NCBI RefSeq assembly: GCF_003182155.1
Contig: NZ_QGTG01000002.1
Location: 1,131,646-1,195,645, forward strand
Length of the DNA: 64,000 bases
Origin: Chitinophaga sp. S165
GTDB taxonomy: Bacteria > Bacteroidota > Bacteroidia > Chitinophagales > Chitinophagaceae
Reading direction: 5' to 3'
In this document: piece after piece, positions 43,032 to 50,703 of the stretch
Layout: every line of letters begins with the position of its first letter
How positions within the stretch are numbered: position 1 is the stretch's first letter
Translations under genes and position numbers: made by a program
Notes under the pieces: generated by a model
Databases searched by the model: none
What the model saw: the letters and a program-made list of their open reading frames with translations, nothing else
What the model was told of the DNA's origin: nothing

Positions 43032-45584
43032 ATGAGGATCTTTACTATCATTTTTTTACTGCTGTTCGCAGGCTACATCTTGCCGGCACAGTCGCAGGAG
43101 AAGGACACCCTTACCCGGCGTCATCTGGGGGAAGTACAGATAGTAGGTTCCCGCAGCGTGACCCGTACCCGGCTCAATGCACCGGTACCGGTGGATGTCA
43201 TTAACCTTAGATCTTTACAGGAAAACGCTCCCCAAACAAGTGTAACGCAGTTGCTGCAGTATGTCTCGCCTTCATTTCATTCTGTAAATGGCAGCAACGC
43301 CGGTGATGCAGGTTCCGCACTCAATCTTGCGCAATTGAAGGGATTGGGTGTGGACCAGTTACTGGTACTTGTAAACGGAAAAAGAAGGCATAAAAGTTCT
43401 AATGTGAACTGGGGTGGTCTTGGGAATGGTGCAACAGGTTATGACCTGAATGCTATTCCCGCAGGAGCGATAGAGCGTATCGAAATTCTCAGGGATGGAG
43501 CAGCCGCGCAATATGGTTCAGATGCCATCGCAGGTGTGATCAATGTGGTGCTGAAAAAGGCGACAGATGATATTACCGTTAGTACAACGGCCAGTGTGCG
43601 CCGTCGTGGCGACGGACTAACCACCCGCTCCAATGCCAGCTATGGCTTCAAAATAGGACAGCAGGGTGGTTATCTGCATCTCACGGCGGAATTTGCCACA
43701 CAAGGTATTGCGCTGCCTGCCGGCAGAGAAAATGCAGGATTGTACAATGGTCCCATTTACGGTGGAGGCGCTAATACCCGCGCATATGATGCTATCTATA
43801 CCAAAGAGATCGATGATGCTATACTAGCCAGTCGCGGTATAGACCGTCATTATTTTGATCAGCGTGGAGGGGGCTCCAACAAAGCAAAAGATGCGCTGCT
43901 GGCATTCAATGCGGCTGTTCCTTTGAAAGATGGCGTTGAACTGTATGCGTTTGGCGGTATCAGTCATCGTAACTCGGAATTTACAGCCGTGTACCGGTTG
44001 CCGGGTTGGACCGAAAGGAATAATTCTTTCCTTTATCCGGATGGTTTTCTTCCTGAAATGGATAACACTATTACGGATAAGTCGATCGCAATTGGCATCA
44101 GGGGGAAGTTGGGAGAATGGACGACCGACCTCTCCAATGTGTATGGTAAGAATGACTTCGGGAATGTGATAGACAATTCCCTGAATGCAAGTTATGGCCT
44201 GAAGAGCCCTACCACGTTTGATGCGGGCCGGTATAACGCCTCTCAGAATACAGCCGGTCTTGACATCTCCAGGTATTTCGACAATGCGTTGAACGGAATA
44301 AATGTAGCCTTTGGTGGTCAGTACAGGGTTGAAACGTACCAGATCATCGCCGGAGAAGAAGCGTCGTATGCAAAGGCCGACTTGCGGACAGTTTACAATA
44401 TAGACACTACCGCTGCCGGTGTACCTTATCTCTCTTCTTCCGGGTTGATAGCACTGAACGGCTTATCGCCCGGATCCCAGATCCATGCAGGTTTCAGGCC
44501 TGCCAATGAAGTAAATGTTAACCGTGCTGTTGCAGCAGGTTATCTCGATATTGAAGCCAACATCACCAGTAACTGGTTGTTGTCGGCAGCCATAAGAGCA
44601 GAGCATTTTTCTGACTTTGGCAATGTTACTACCTGGAAAGTAGCCAGCCGTTATAGCCTTGCTAAATGGCTGGCTTTCCGGGGAGCCTATAATACCGGTT
44701 TCCGTGCGCCCGACCTTGCGCAGTTCTATTACACCGAGACTTCAACCACTTTCCAGCAGGGACGTGCAGTAGACCTGGTAACGGCTTCCAACAAAAGCGC
44801 TGCAGCAAGGGCTTTAGGTATTCCTTCCCTGACGCCGGAAAGGTCCAAAGGTTTTAGTGCAGGCATCACTTCCCAGCCAGCGCCGCTGGTAGAGTTAACA
44901 CTAGACGCTTATCATATCGATATTAAAAACCGGGTAGGTAATACGGGCAATTTTTCAGCCCTGGATACCAATCTGCCGGAAGATGTAAGGGCTTTACTGC
45001 TGCAAACAGGTACGACACAAGCCAAGTTCTTTTACAATGCATTCAGTACCCGTACCAAAGGAATTGAGTTTACGGGCAGTTACAAACTGTTGCTGAACAA
45101 AGCGTCACTATCGTTCCTGGCAGGCGCCAATTTTTCCAGCAATGAAGTAACAGGTGTGAACACACCGAAAGGGCTGGAAGCCTATCGTTATGTCATATTT
45201 AGTGAAGCAGAAAAAGCGCGCGTAACAACCAACATCCCGCAACAGAAGGTCACTTTGCAGGGAGTTTACAATAACCGCAAATGGAACTTCCTGTTACGTA
45301 CGGTTTATTTCGGCACTGTCACCACAGCAACCGCATTGAACGCTGCCTTTCCGCGGCCGGATTATTTCTTCCAGGAGCTGAAACCTATCTGGGTAACAGA
45401 CCTGTCTGCAGGCTATCATATCACGCCCCAGCTGCTGGCTACGATAGGTGTAAACAATGTGTTTGATACTTTGGGCGATTATACGGATGCCGCAATAGCC
45501 GGCTTGCGCAACCCCACTGTTGTGGGGATCCAGAACGGTAGTGCCGGGATCCAGCCTTTCGCCAGGTTACTGGCTCAATTTTAA
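43032..45584 (+). CDS. TonB-dependent receptor (non-SusC type)
   Basis: An 850-residue outer-membrane receptor with signal peptide (about 1-21). Unlike the SusC proteins here it has no CarboxypepD_reg domain: the plug begins at about residue 30 (RRHLGEVQIVGSRSVTRTR) and contains the classical LVLVNGKRRHKSS and IERIEILRDGAAAQYGSDAIAGVINVVLKK. The barrel ends in AGIQPFARLLAQF. It resembles receptors for small ligands or metals rather than glycans. It is probably part of the TlpA/YceI/peroxidase set (49 nt after the peroxidase) and is followed by the DUF4397 lipoprotein. Confidence 0.95.
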   Translation: MRIFTIIFLLLFAGYILPAQSQEKDTLTRRHLGEVQIVGSRSVTRTRLNAPVPVDVINLRSLQENAPQTSVTQLLQYVSPSFHSVNGSNAGDAGSALNLAQLKGLGVDQLLVLVNGKRRHKSSNVNWGGLGNGATGYDLNAIPAGAIERIEILRDGAAAQYGSDAIAGVINVVLKKATDDITVSTTASVRRRGDGLTTRSNASYGFKIGQQGGYLHLTAEFATQGIALPAGRENAGLYNGPIYGGGANTRAYDAIYTKEIDDAILASRGIDRHYFDQRGGGSNKAKDALLAFNAAVPLKDGVELYAFGGISHRNSEFTAVYRLPGWTERNNSFLYPDGFLPEMDNTITDKSIAIGIRGKLGEWTTDLSNVYGKNDFGNVIDNSLNASYGLKSPTTFDAGRYNASQNTAGLDISRYFDNALNGINVAFGGQYRVETYQIIAGEEASYAKADLRTVYNIDTTAAGVPYLSSSGLIALNGLSPGSQIHAGFRPANEVNVNRAVAAGYLDIEANITSNWLLSAAIRAEHFSDFGNVTTWKVASRYSLAKWLAFRGAYNTGFRAPDLAQFYYTETSTTFQQGRAVDLVTASNKSAAARALGIPSLTPERSKGFSAGITSQPAPLVELTLDAYHIDIKNRVGNTGNFSALDTNLPEDVRALLLQTGTTQAKFFYNAFSTRTKGIEFTGSYKLLLNKASLSFLAGANFSSNEVTGVNTPKGLEAYRYVIFSEAEKARVTTNIPQQKVTLQGVYNNRKWNFLLRTVYFGTVTTATALNAAFPRPDYFFQELKPIWVTDLSAGYHITPQLLATIGVNNVFDTLGDYTDAAIAGLRNPTVVGIQNGSAGIQPFARLLAQF

Positions 45585-45616
45585 ACGTGCCTTTCAGGCG
45601 CATTAAAAAGCAGAAC

Positions 45617-46450
45617 ATGAAAACGAAGATCAAGATCAACCAACATATTTTAATATCGCGTTTTGCGGGTATAATGCTCATTGCGGGGCTATTGGCATCC
45701 TGCAATAAGGCGGACTACCTGGATGTGAATGCAGGGGAAAGGCCACCGCTCAATGCGGAGATCAGATTTGTCAATGCCCGGCCTGTGGACATTCCTTTGC
45801 AATTCTGGGCTTTTACGGCACAGGTTACCACCACTGCTGTAGGTGTTGGTAAGGCATCTCCATACCTGCCAACGGTATTCGGCAATGTGCAGATCAATTT
45901 TACGGAGGGAACAGGCTCCAGTTACAAGCTGTCCCGTCAGTTCGGGAACCAGGCTGCTTTCTCTGCCAGTGGCGGTCCGAACGGCCCTGTGGCCGGTTAC
46001 CGGCATACGGTCTTCGCAGCCAGCAGCAAAGCAGATATCACAAAAGACACCCTCATACTATTCTACGACAACCAGCAATCGCCTGCCGCCGGAAAGGCCA
46101 AACTACGTTTTGTTCATCTTGCTCCGGATATTCCGGCAGTTAGTATTGCCCTGCAACAGCAAGGCAAGGAAAACCGGTTATTTGAACAAGTAGAGTATGG
46201 CCGTGCCGGTGGTTCGGTATTGTCGGGCGATAGCTTGAATGTATGGTCGCTAGGGCCTTTTATTGAAGTGCCGGCTGGTACTTCAGGCCTGGCTGTGAGC
46301 ATAACATCCGGTCATAGTCCATTGCCCATTGAAGGAGAAACATTCTCGAACCTGGCCCTGGAAGCAGGTAAAAGCTATACTGCTTTTCTGTACAAGGTTC
46401 CTGGGAAGTCAGCTACAGGAGGTGCTATCATTAAACATCTTGAGAACTGA
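45617..46450 (+). CDS. DUF4397-type lipoprotein
   Basis: A 277-residue lipoprotein with lipobox cysteine C29 (AGLLASC). The rest is beta-rich with two related parts: AEIRFVNARPVDIPLQFWAF and KLRFVHLAPDIPAVSIALQ, the latter typical of DUF4397 (anti-sigma-like beta sandwiches at the cell surface). The Asn-Lys after Cys29 may influence surface export. It follows the TonB receptor by 32 nt and is probably its surface partner (inference). The frame is open from 45587, but the lipoprotein signal starts at 45617. Confidence 0.85.
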   Translation: MKTKIKINQHILISRFAGIMLIAGLLASCNKADYLDVNAGERPPLNAEIRFVNARPVDIPLQFWAFTAQVTTTAVGVGKASPYLPTVFGNVQINFTEGTGSSYKLSRQFGNQAAFSASGGPNGPVAGYRHTVFAASSKADITKDTLILFYDNQQSPAAGKAKLRFVHLAPDIPAVSIALQQQGKENRLFEQVEYGRAGGSVLSGDSLNVWSLGPFIEVPAGTSGLAVSITSGHSPLPIEGETFSNLALEAGKSYTAFLYKVPGKSATGGAIIKHLEN

Positions 46451-46528
46451 CAACAGAACATACCATGCACCTGAAACCTGTAACAGTTATTAGTGGTTAT
46501 ACCCGGCAATAATGCGTACAGTAACAGG

Positions 46529-46547
46529 TGTCTACTAAAATAGGACT
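46529..46547. promoter_or_regulatory. Weak third copy of the shared operator-like motif
   Basis: GTCTAC-TAAAATA-GGAC resembles the sites at 39685 and 50551, but lacks two bases of the right half-site and is not followed by a TAnnTTTG box. It may be a degenerate or chance match. Confidence 0.25.
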
Positions 46548-46559
46548 GTTCAAGGACTA

Positions 46560-46647
46560 TACAAGGATCATACAAGCTTTAACTTACGTTCATCTTACGT
46601 TCAAAGACGTAGGATGAACGTAAGTTAAGCCTTGTATAAACCTTGTA
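46560..46647. repeat. Large imperfect inverted repeat (41-nt arms)
   Basis: Left arm 46560-46600 and right arm 46607-46647 match at 35 of 41 positions around a 6-nt loop (TCAAAG); the inner 28 bp match at 25. The central part reads AACTTACGTTCATC on the left and GATGAACGTAAGTT on the right. It is not followed by a T run. It could be a long hairpin RNA, a strong transcription boundary after the DUF4397 gene, or a tiny inverted-repeat element. Confidence 0.85.
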
Positions 46648-46829
46648 AAATGCCGTTTTAATAGGGATCTGTGCCTGAGAGCTGCCTGTTCGTAGTTGTT
46701 TGGCTTGTTTAGAGTTGAGGAGGTATGTAAACTATTGTATATCTGTGTGTTGTGTGGATTTTTCCCGTGTGGTGTGCAGTTAAAAATCCGTATTTCCCGC
46801 ATCACTTTTCTGCTTAATTTTGTGATGTA

Positions 46830-46895
46830 ATGAGAAAAATGGCAAGCAAACTTGCTACTTTTTTTGAGTTGCAATTTGAACAATCCGCGTTCTAA
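46830..46895 (+). CDS. Candidate 21-residue peptide gene
   Basis: A 22-codon ORF beginning MRKMASKLATFFELQ, 7 nt after a TAATTTTG box (46815-46822), with its stop inside a hairpin (CGCGTT/AACGCG, 46886-46900). The close box would give an almost leaderless transcript, which weakens the call. Confidence 0.25.
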   Translation: MRKMASKLATFFELQFEQSAF

Positions 46896-47031
46896 ACGCG
46901 TCGCAATAAATACGTATTTCGTTACTGATGCAGGTGGTTCGCAGCACGTGCTACTGAACGGAATTAGTGAAAGTTAGCATTTTGACGTGTAAGCGTTACA
47001 ATTATTGGTTGAAAACGATAGATGGATCTCA

Positions 47032-47736
47032 TCATTTCACATTGAATACAAAGCCGATCCCGTATACGTTCTTGATACTGATACCGGGATTTTGCTGGAA
47101 ATACTTTCTGAACCTGGAGATGAATACATCAAGGCTGCGGCCGACGAAATAGTCGTTTGAGCCCCATACTTTGGTTAAGATCTCTTCCCGTTTTATCACA
47201 CGGTTCACATTATGGAAGAACAGTACAAGCAGGTCGCATTCTCTCGGTGTGAGCACGATTTCATCTCCCTGTTCTGTAACGAGTTTCAGGGAATCGACAA
47301 ATAACCGGGTATTGCCTATAGTGATAACGTTATTGGCTTTTACAACCTCGGGTACGACAGCAGGTTGTTTACGTTTGATGATATTGCGGATACGTAATAC
47401 CAGTTCATCCACATCAAAGGGTTTCACGACATAGTCGTCAGCGCCTATTTTCAAACCGGCCAGACGATCTGTTTTTTCGCCCCTTGCAGTAAGAAAAAGG
47501 AAAGGCACCTGGTTATTGATCTTTACGACGTGTTCGGCCAGTTCAAATCCATTCATGCCGGGAAGATTGACATCGATCAGCAGTATGTGATAACGTTCCG
47601 GACTTCTTTTAAAGTCTTCCAATGCATCACTGCCGCTTTGTTGCCAGTTTACCTCAAAGTCCATCAGCTCCAGGTATTGCTTTACTACATTACCCAGATC
47701 TGATTCATCTTCTACCAATAAGATTCGATGTCGCAT
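47032..47736 (-). CDS. OmpR-family response regulator
   Basis: A 234-residue regulator with a receiver domain (acidic residues E9/D10, phospho-acceptor D55 in HILLIDVNLPG, K in VVKPFDVDELV) and a C-terminal winged helix of the OmpR/PhoB type (res ~135-232; LTPRECDLLVLFFHNVNRVIKREEILTKVWG, ending KNVYGIGFVFNVK). The start is the ATG at 47736; a TTG three codons upstream is less likely. The kinase gene lies just upstream on the same strand. The pair sits between the two gene sets that share the operator-like motif, but a DNA link is not shown. Confidence 0.95.
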   Translation of the reverse strand: MRHRILLVEDESDLGNVVKQYLELMDFEVNWQQSGSDALEDFKRSPERYHILLIDVNLPGMNGFELAEHVVKINNQVPFLFLTARGEKTDRLAGLKIGADDYVVKPFDVDELVLRIRNIIKRKQPAVVPEVVKANNVITIGNTRLFVDSLKLVTEQGDEIVLTPRECDLLVLFFHNVNRVIKREEILTKVWGSNDYFVGRSLDVFISRFRKYFQQNPGISIKNVYGIGFVFNVK

Positions 47737-47795
47737 AGCATTCAATTTTAAATTTGAAGCAGGGACGTGTTTACGTTAAATATAAAAGAACGGTC

Positions 47796-49220
47796 CTACA
47801 TTGGAATTACAATTACAAATGTAGTCCCTTTTCCCACTTCGCTGTCTACTTTTAATTTCCATTGATGCGCATCTATGCATTGTTTTACATAGTGCAGTCC
47901 CAGTCCCAACCCCTTTGTATTCTGTGTCAGATCTTTCTGATATCTGTAAAATTTTTCAAAGATATGTTTGAGTGTCTCCCTGGACATACCAATACCCATA
48001 TCGGTGACTGTGATTTGAATATTCTCTTTATCATTTGTGATAAACACTACCAGCTCTTTGATAGGCTGGAGATTATATTTCACCGCATTGTCCAGTATAT
48101 TGAGCATTAAGGTAGTAAAATGAAAACTGTCAAGGTTTACTACCAGATCTTCTTCTGCCGGCTTAAAATCGATCTCCAGGTTGGAATTCGAGAACTTGAT
48201 ACTGAAGTCAGTTAGAATTTCACTCACCAGCATATTGAGGTGGTGAGGCGTTTTCTGCACGAACAATTTATCTACCGTAGCAAGGTCCAGCACCTGTCCG
48301 AACAGCAGTTTCAGCCGCTGGGACTGACGATCTATGACCTCCGACAGGGACTTGATGGCCATCTTGTTATCCAGGATCTTTTCATTCTGGATATTCTTGT
48401 TAGCCACCATGATGGCGGATAGTGGCGTATGAAATTCATGCGTGATGTTGTTGATAAAATCAGTTTTCACATCTGAAAGACGTTTCTGTTTTATCCAGTT
48501 CCGCATGGTGATGAAAAATAGTAAAATAATGGCAAACATCGATAGCAATGACATTGTCAGCATCAGGCGCATTTGCCGGAACACCATCTGGCGGCGGTTA
48601 AAGGGCTCGGCATGGAAGCTGAATGCCATCGCATAAGTATAGGGGGATGGAGTGGATACGTTCAGCCTTACAACCTGGCTACGCTCATCCGGATTTTCCA
48701 GGTCGCCGTAAATGCGGATACCGTCTGACCATTGCAGGGAATCATCTATCAGCGCATACTTTTTTCGGTAGTCGTAGATGTTGATATATTTTCTGTCGCC
48801 GGTCATGAATTCGATCCTGGAGATGTTCAGCGCATAACGAAGAGAGTCAGTGATGCTGTCCTTTTGCCGGATCTGTTGCATCAGGCTGTCTGCGCTTTGT
48901 TCTTCAATGAGCCGGTGAAATACTTTGTTTAATATCTGCTGAGCGTAGTTGTGGAATTTGGTAGTATCAGTATTATACAGCTGTTCCAGTGTTTTGAGCT
49001 CAGGCATCAGGATACTGTCTATAATTGCCTGTCCGCCCGGGAATAATTTATCGTTGGTGATAGCCTTACTATATTCCTCATTGATCTTATTCTTTTTCTC
49101 ATAGTAGAAACGCCTGTTGAGCAGGTCATAGGTATTGTAGACCAGAATGAACTGAACCAGCGCTAGTACAAGAAAGCAAATAACAGATGTAGTGATATAG
49201 ATCTTAAAAGGATGCTTCAT
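47796..49220 (-). CDS. HisKA sensor histidine kinase
   Basis: A 474-residue membrane kinase: membrane segments at about 8-29 and 219-238 flank a ~190-residue periplasmic sensor rich in charged and coiled-coil residues. The HisKA box carries H261 in FINNITHEFHTPLSAI; N, G1, F and G2 boxes follow (NAVKYN, DMGIGMS, FEKFYRYQ, GLGLGLHYVKQ). The start at 49220 is preceded by AGGAAA at 8 nt and a TATATTTG box; an ATG at 49292 would put that box inside the gene. It is the partner of the OmpR regulator 59 nt downstream. Confidence 0.93.
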   Translation of the reverse strand: MKHPFKIYITTSVICFLVLALVQFILVYNTYDLLNRRFYYEKKNKINEEYSKAITNDKLFPGGQAIIDSILMPELKTLEQLYNTDTTKFHNYAQQILNKVFHRLIEEQSADSLMQQIRQKDSITDSLRYALNISRIEFMTGDRKYINIYDYRKKYALIDDSLQWSDGIRIYGDLENPDERSQVVRLNVSTPSPYTYAMAFSFHAEPFNRRQMVFRQMRLMLTMSLLSMFAIILLFFITMRNWIKQKRLSDVKTDFINNITHEFHTPLSAIMVANKNIQNEKILDNKMAIKSLSEVIDRQSQRLKLLFGQVLDLATVDKLFVQKTPHHLNMLVSEILTDFSIKFSNSNLEIDFKPAEEDLVVNLDSFHFTTLMLNILDNAVKYNLQPIKELVVFITNDKENIQITVTDMGIGMSRETLKHIFEKFYRYQKDLTQNTKGLGLGLHYVKQCIDAHQWKLKVDSEVGKGTTFVIVIPM

Positions 49221-49292
49221 CGAAAATTTCCTGGAGAACAAATATATTCTTTCAGGTGGCAGTTTTAGTAAGCCCCATAGTTTTCTGTTCAT

Positions 49293-49681
49293 ATTTAAAT
49301 ATTGGAAATTTAACTTTCATTCACAATTTGTTTAAAATTGTTTACACTTTGTTTGATTTCCGTTTGCAACTTTTCCACAAATGCTTTATTAACTTCGGTT
49401 TCAGCGATTAGTTTAATAATCGTGTTATCAATTGTCAGGTTTTTACATTAAAGACAAAGCCATGAGGCCTTTGTGCTAATTCCCACGAAACACGTACTCA
49501 GCCCGCTCCAACGGGAAAAAAAGCAAACTACAGGCTGTACTTTTTGTGCGGCTTGTAGGTTGCGAACCAGGCATATATGATAACCGGAACATCAGCCGGG
49601 AAAAAGAGAAATTTATACCGGTTATGTAGTAGAAAAAGAGCAGTTCCATATGTTAGTAAGGGATACTGCTTATAATTTCGG
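49293..49681. other. Intergenic stretch without a recognised gene
   Basis: Nothing coding is supported. It contains a T-rich part with repeated TTTG words (49318-49380) and the inverted repeat ATAACCGG/CCGGTTAT (about 49579-49626), which brackets roughly 30 nt. Signals for a small RNA are not clear. Confidence 0.35.
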
Positions 49682-49741
49682 ATGAATGCAGAGTTATATA
49701 AGGTTAATGCACTGTCAATTGACGGTGCATTCCTGTTTTAA
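49682..49741 (+). CDS. Candidate 19-residue peptide gene (MNAELYKVNALSIDGAFLF)
   Basis: A 20-codon ORF, 7 nt after the box-like TAATTTCG, whose second half is encoded by the nearly perfect palindrome 49706-49731. ORF and hairpin share the same bases, as in the other short intergenic ORFs. Translation is unproven. Confidence 0.3.
   Translation: MNAELYKVNALSIDGAFLF
49706..49739 (+). terminator. Palindromic hairpin with weak T run
   Basis: AATGCAC-T-GTCAA and TTGAC-G-GTGCATT form a 26-bp palindrome with one mismatched pair, followed by CCTGTTTT. It is a plausible terminator of a very short transcript. Confidence 0.55.
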
Positions 49742-50052
49742 GCACTGTCGCTCGCTTGTTCCTTACCAATCCCCATAGCACAATTATACCTCCCACAGCA
49801 GGCTGGCCTGTTGCACTGGCTATAAGCTGGTTTTTCATAATTGTATTGATTATCAGCTGTTTTTGTGGATAAGTCCTCCCTTTTTCCTTACTGATTTGTA
49901 CATAAAGCGCACTTTTTACCCCGGAATTGGGGTGCCGGTGTTGGGAGATGGGGAGAATTATCCCACTCTTTACTTATACAACCATACTGGCAAATATTTT
50001 GTTCTATGTAGTATGTCAGCTTATTATTACTAACCCATTTAAATGTGAGATT

Positions 50053-50163
50053 ATGAAGACGTATTCGATTAGGGGTCCAAAGGTGATAAAGAGAAGCGTA
50101 GAAGGAACAATAGCAGGTCAGACAGTGAACAGTGACAACTTTAGCATGCCCCCCGGCGGTTAA
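50053..50163 (+). CDS. Candidate 36-residue peptide gene, C-terminal Pro-Pro-Gly-Gly
   Basis: The ORF codes for a basic, soluble peptide that starts MKTYSIRGPKVIKRSVEG and ends NSDNFSMPPGG. It has no signal peptide or membrane segment. A small precursor or regulatory peptide is possible; I recognise no family. The open frame reaches back to 49927, but the upstream part is hydrophobic and unrelated. A second small protein gene follows 84 nt later. Confidence 0.4.
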   Translation: MKTYSIRGPKVIKRSVEGTIAGQTVNSDNFSMPPGG

Positions 50164-50247
50164 CAGCCAGTAATATATCAACAGATTCTCTCCAACTTTA
50201 TTCTGCTTTGGAATAATTCCATAGTAGCACCCCTTTAATTGTTTGTT

Positions 50248-50499
50248 ATGGAAAGGCGTACAATAACAGTTTACATTGAAGGCAGATCATATCAGCTTGC
50301 GATCACTGTAGACGAAGTAGCACAGGAAACGACATACGAAGTCATCACCAGCGGAAACATCCTCAGAGATTTTATGCCTGAAGGTATTGACTGGCAGGAA
50401 GACAGTATGATCAACCCGGAAGAACGGGTTAAAACAATTGAAAGCGAACAAATAGCCCGTATCATCTGGACAGATATACTGGATATGATGGAACATTAA
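50248..50499 (+). CDS. Small hypothetical protein, 83 residues
   Basis: An acidic protein beginning MERRTITVYIEGRSYQLAIT and containing a likely beta-hairpin (TYEVITSGNILRDFMP) and a C-terminal helix (EERVKTIESEQIARIIWTDILDMM). Codon use looks like that of its neighbours and the ORF is well separated from other frames. No domain is recognised. The ATG at 50248 was chosen over the upstream TTG at 50239. Confidence 0.65.
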   Translation: MERRTITVYIEGRSYQLAITVDEVAQETTYEVITSGNILRDFMPEGIDWQEDSMINPEERVKTIESEQIARIIWTDILDMMEH

Positions 50500-50550
50500 T
50501 ATCACTCCCTCTGATACTACTCATACCGGTTATTTTATACCATTCAAATA

Positions 50551-50575
50551 AAAGTCTATAAAAATAGTGGACTTT
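50551..50575. promoter_or_regulatory. Operator-like site 2 (GTCTAT-AAAAATA-GTGGAC core) of the SoxD/SoxC locus
   Basis: A 19-bp imperfect palindrome with extended arms AAAGTC ... GACTTT. The core is the same as at 39687-39705. It overlaps the place where the -33 element should be, 11 bp closer to the -7 box than in site 1, that is about one helical turn. Confidence 0.65.
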
Positions 50576-50590
50576 TAAATTCCTACTGCA

Positions 50591-50598
50591 TATATTTG
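50591..50598 (+). promoter_or_regulatory. -7 box of the SoxD/SoxC locus (TATATTTG)
   Basis: An exact TAnnTTTG match 15 bp after operator-like site 2. There is no TTG at the -33 position, which fits activator dependence. Confidence 0.65.
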
Positions 50599-50631
50599 CA
50601 TCAGATTATTTGTGCTCCCACCAAGAGACTA

Positions 50632-50703
50632 ATGCAAGTAACCAGTAATGGTTACACTCTGCGCATTATAATCAACCAACGATACAAGTCTCATTTTATC
50701 TGA
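50632..50703 (+). CDS. Candidate 23-residue upstream ORF coupled to the SoxD-like gene
   Basis: Begins MQVTSNGYTLRIIINQRYK and ends with TGA that overlaps the next ATG as TGATG (50701-50705). The first base of the cytochrome start codon is the last base of this stop, the classic arrangement for translational coupling. It lies about 27 nt after the predicted transcription start. No Cys or Met bias is seen, so a sensing role is uncertain. Confidence 0.45.
   Translation: MQVTSNGYTLRIIINQRYKSHFI

Noticed and set aside
46560..46647. Insertion sequence or transposon end
   Set aside because: The inverted repeat has no transposase gene, no target-site duplication that I can see, and its arms are separated by only 6 nt.
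49888..50181. A 97-codon minus-strand frame opposite the 36-residue peptide ORF
   Set aside because: The composition is unlike neighbouring genes and it overlaps the better-supported plus-strand ORFs.
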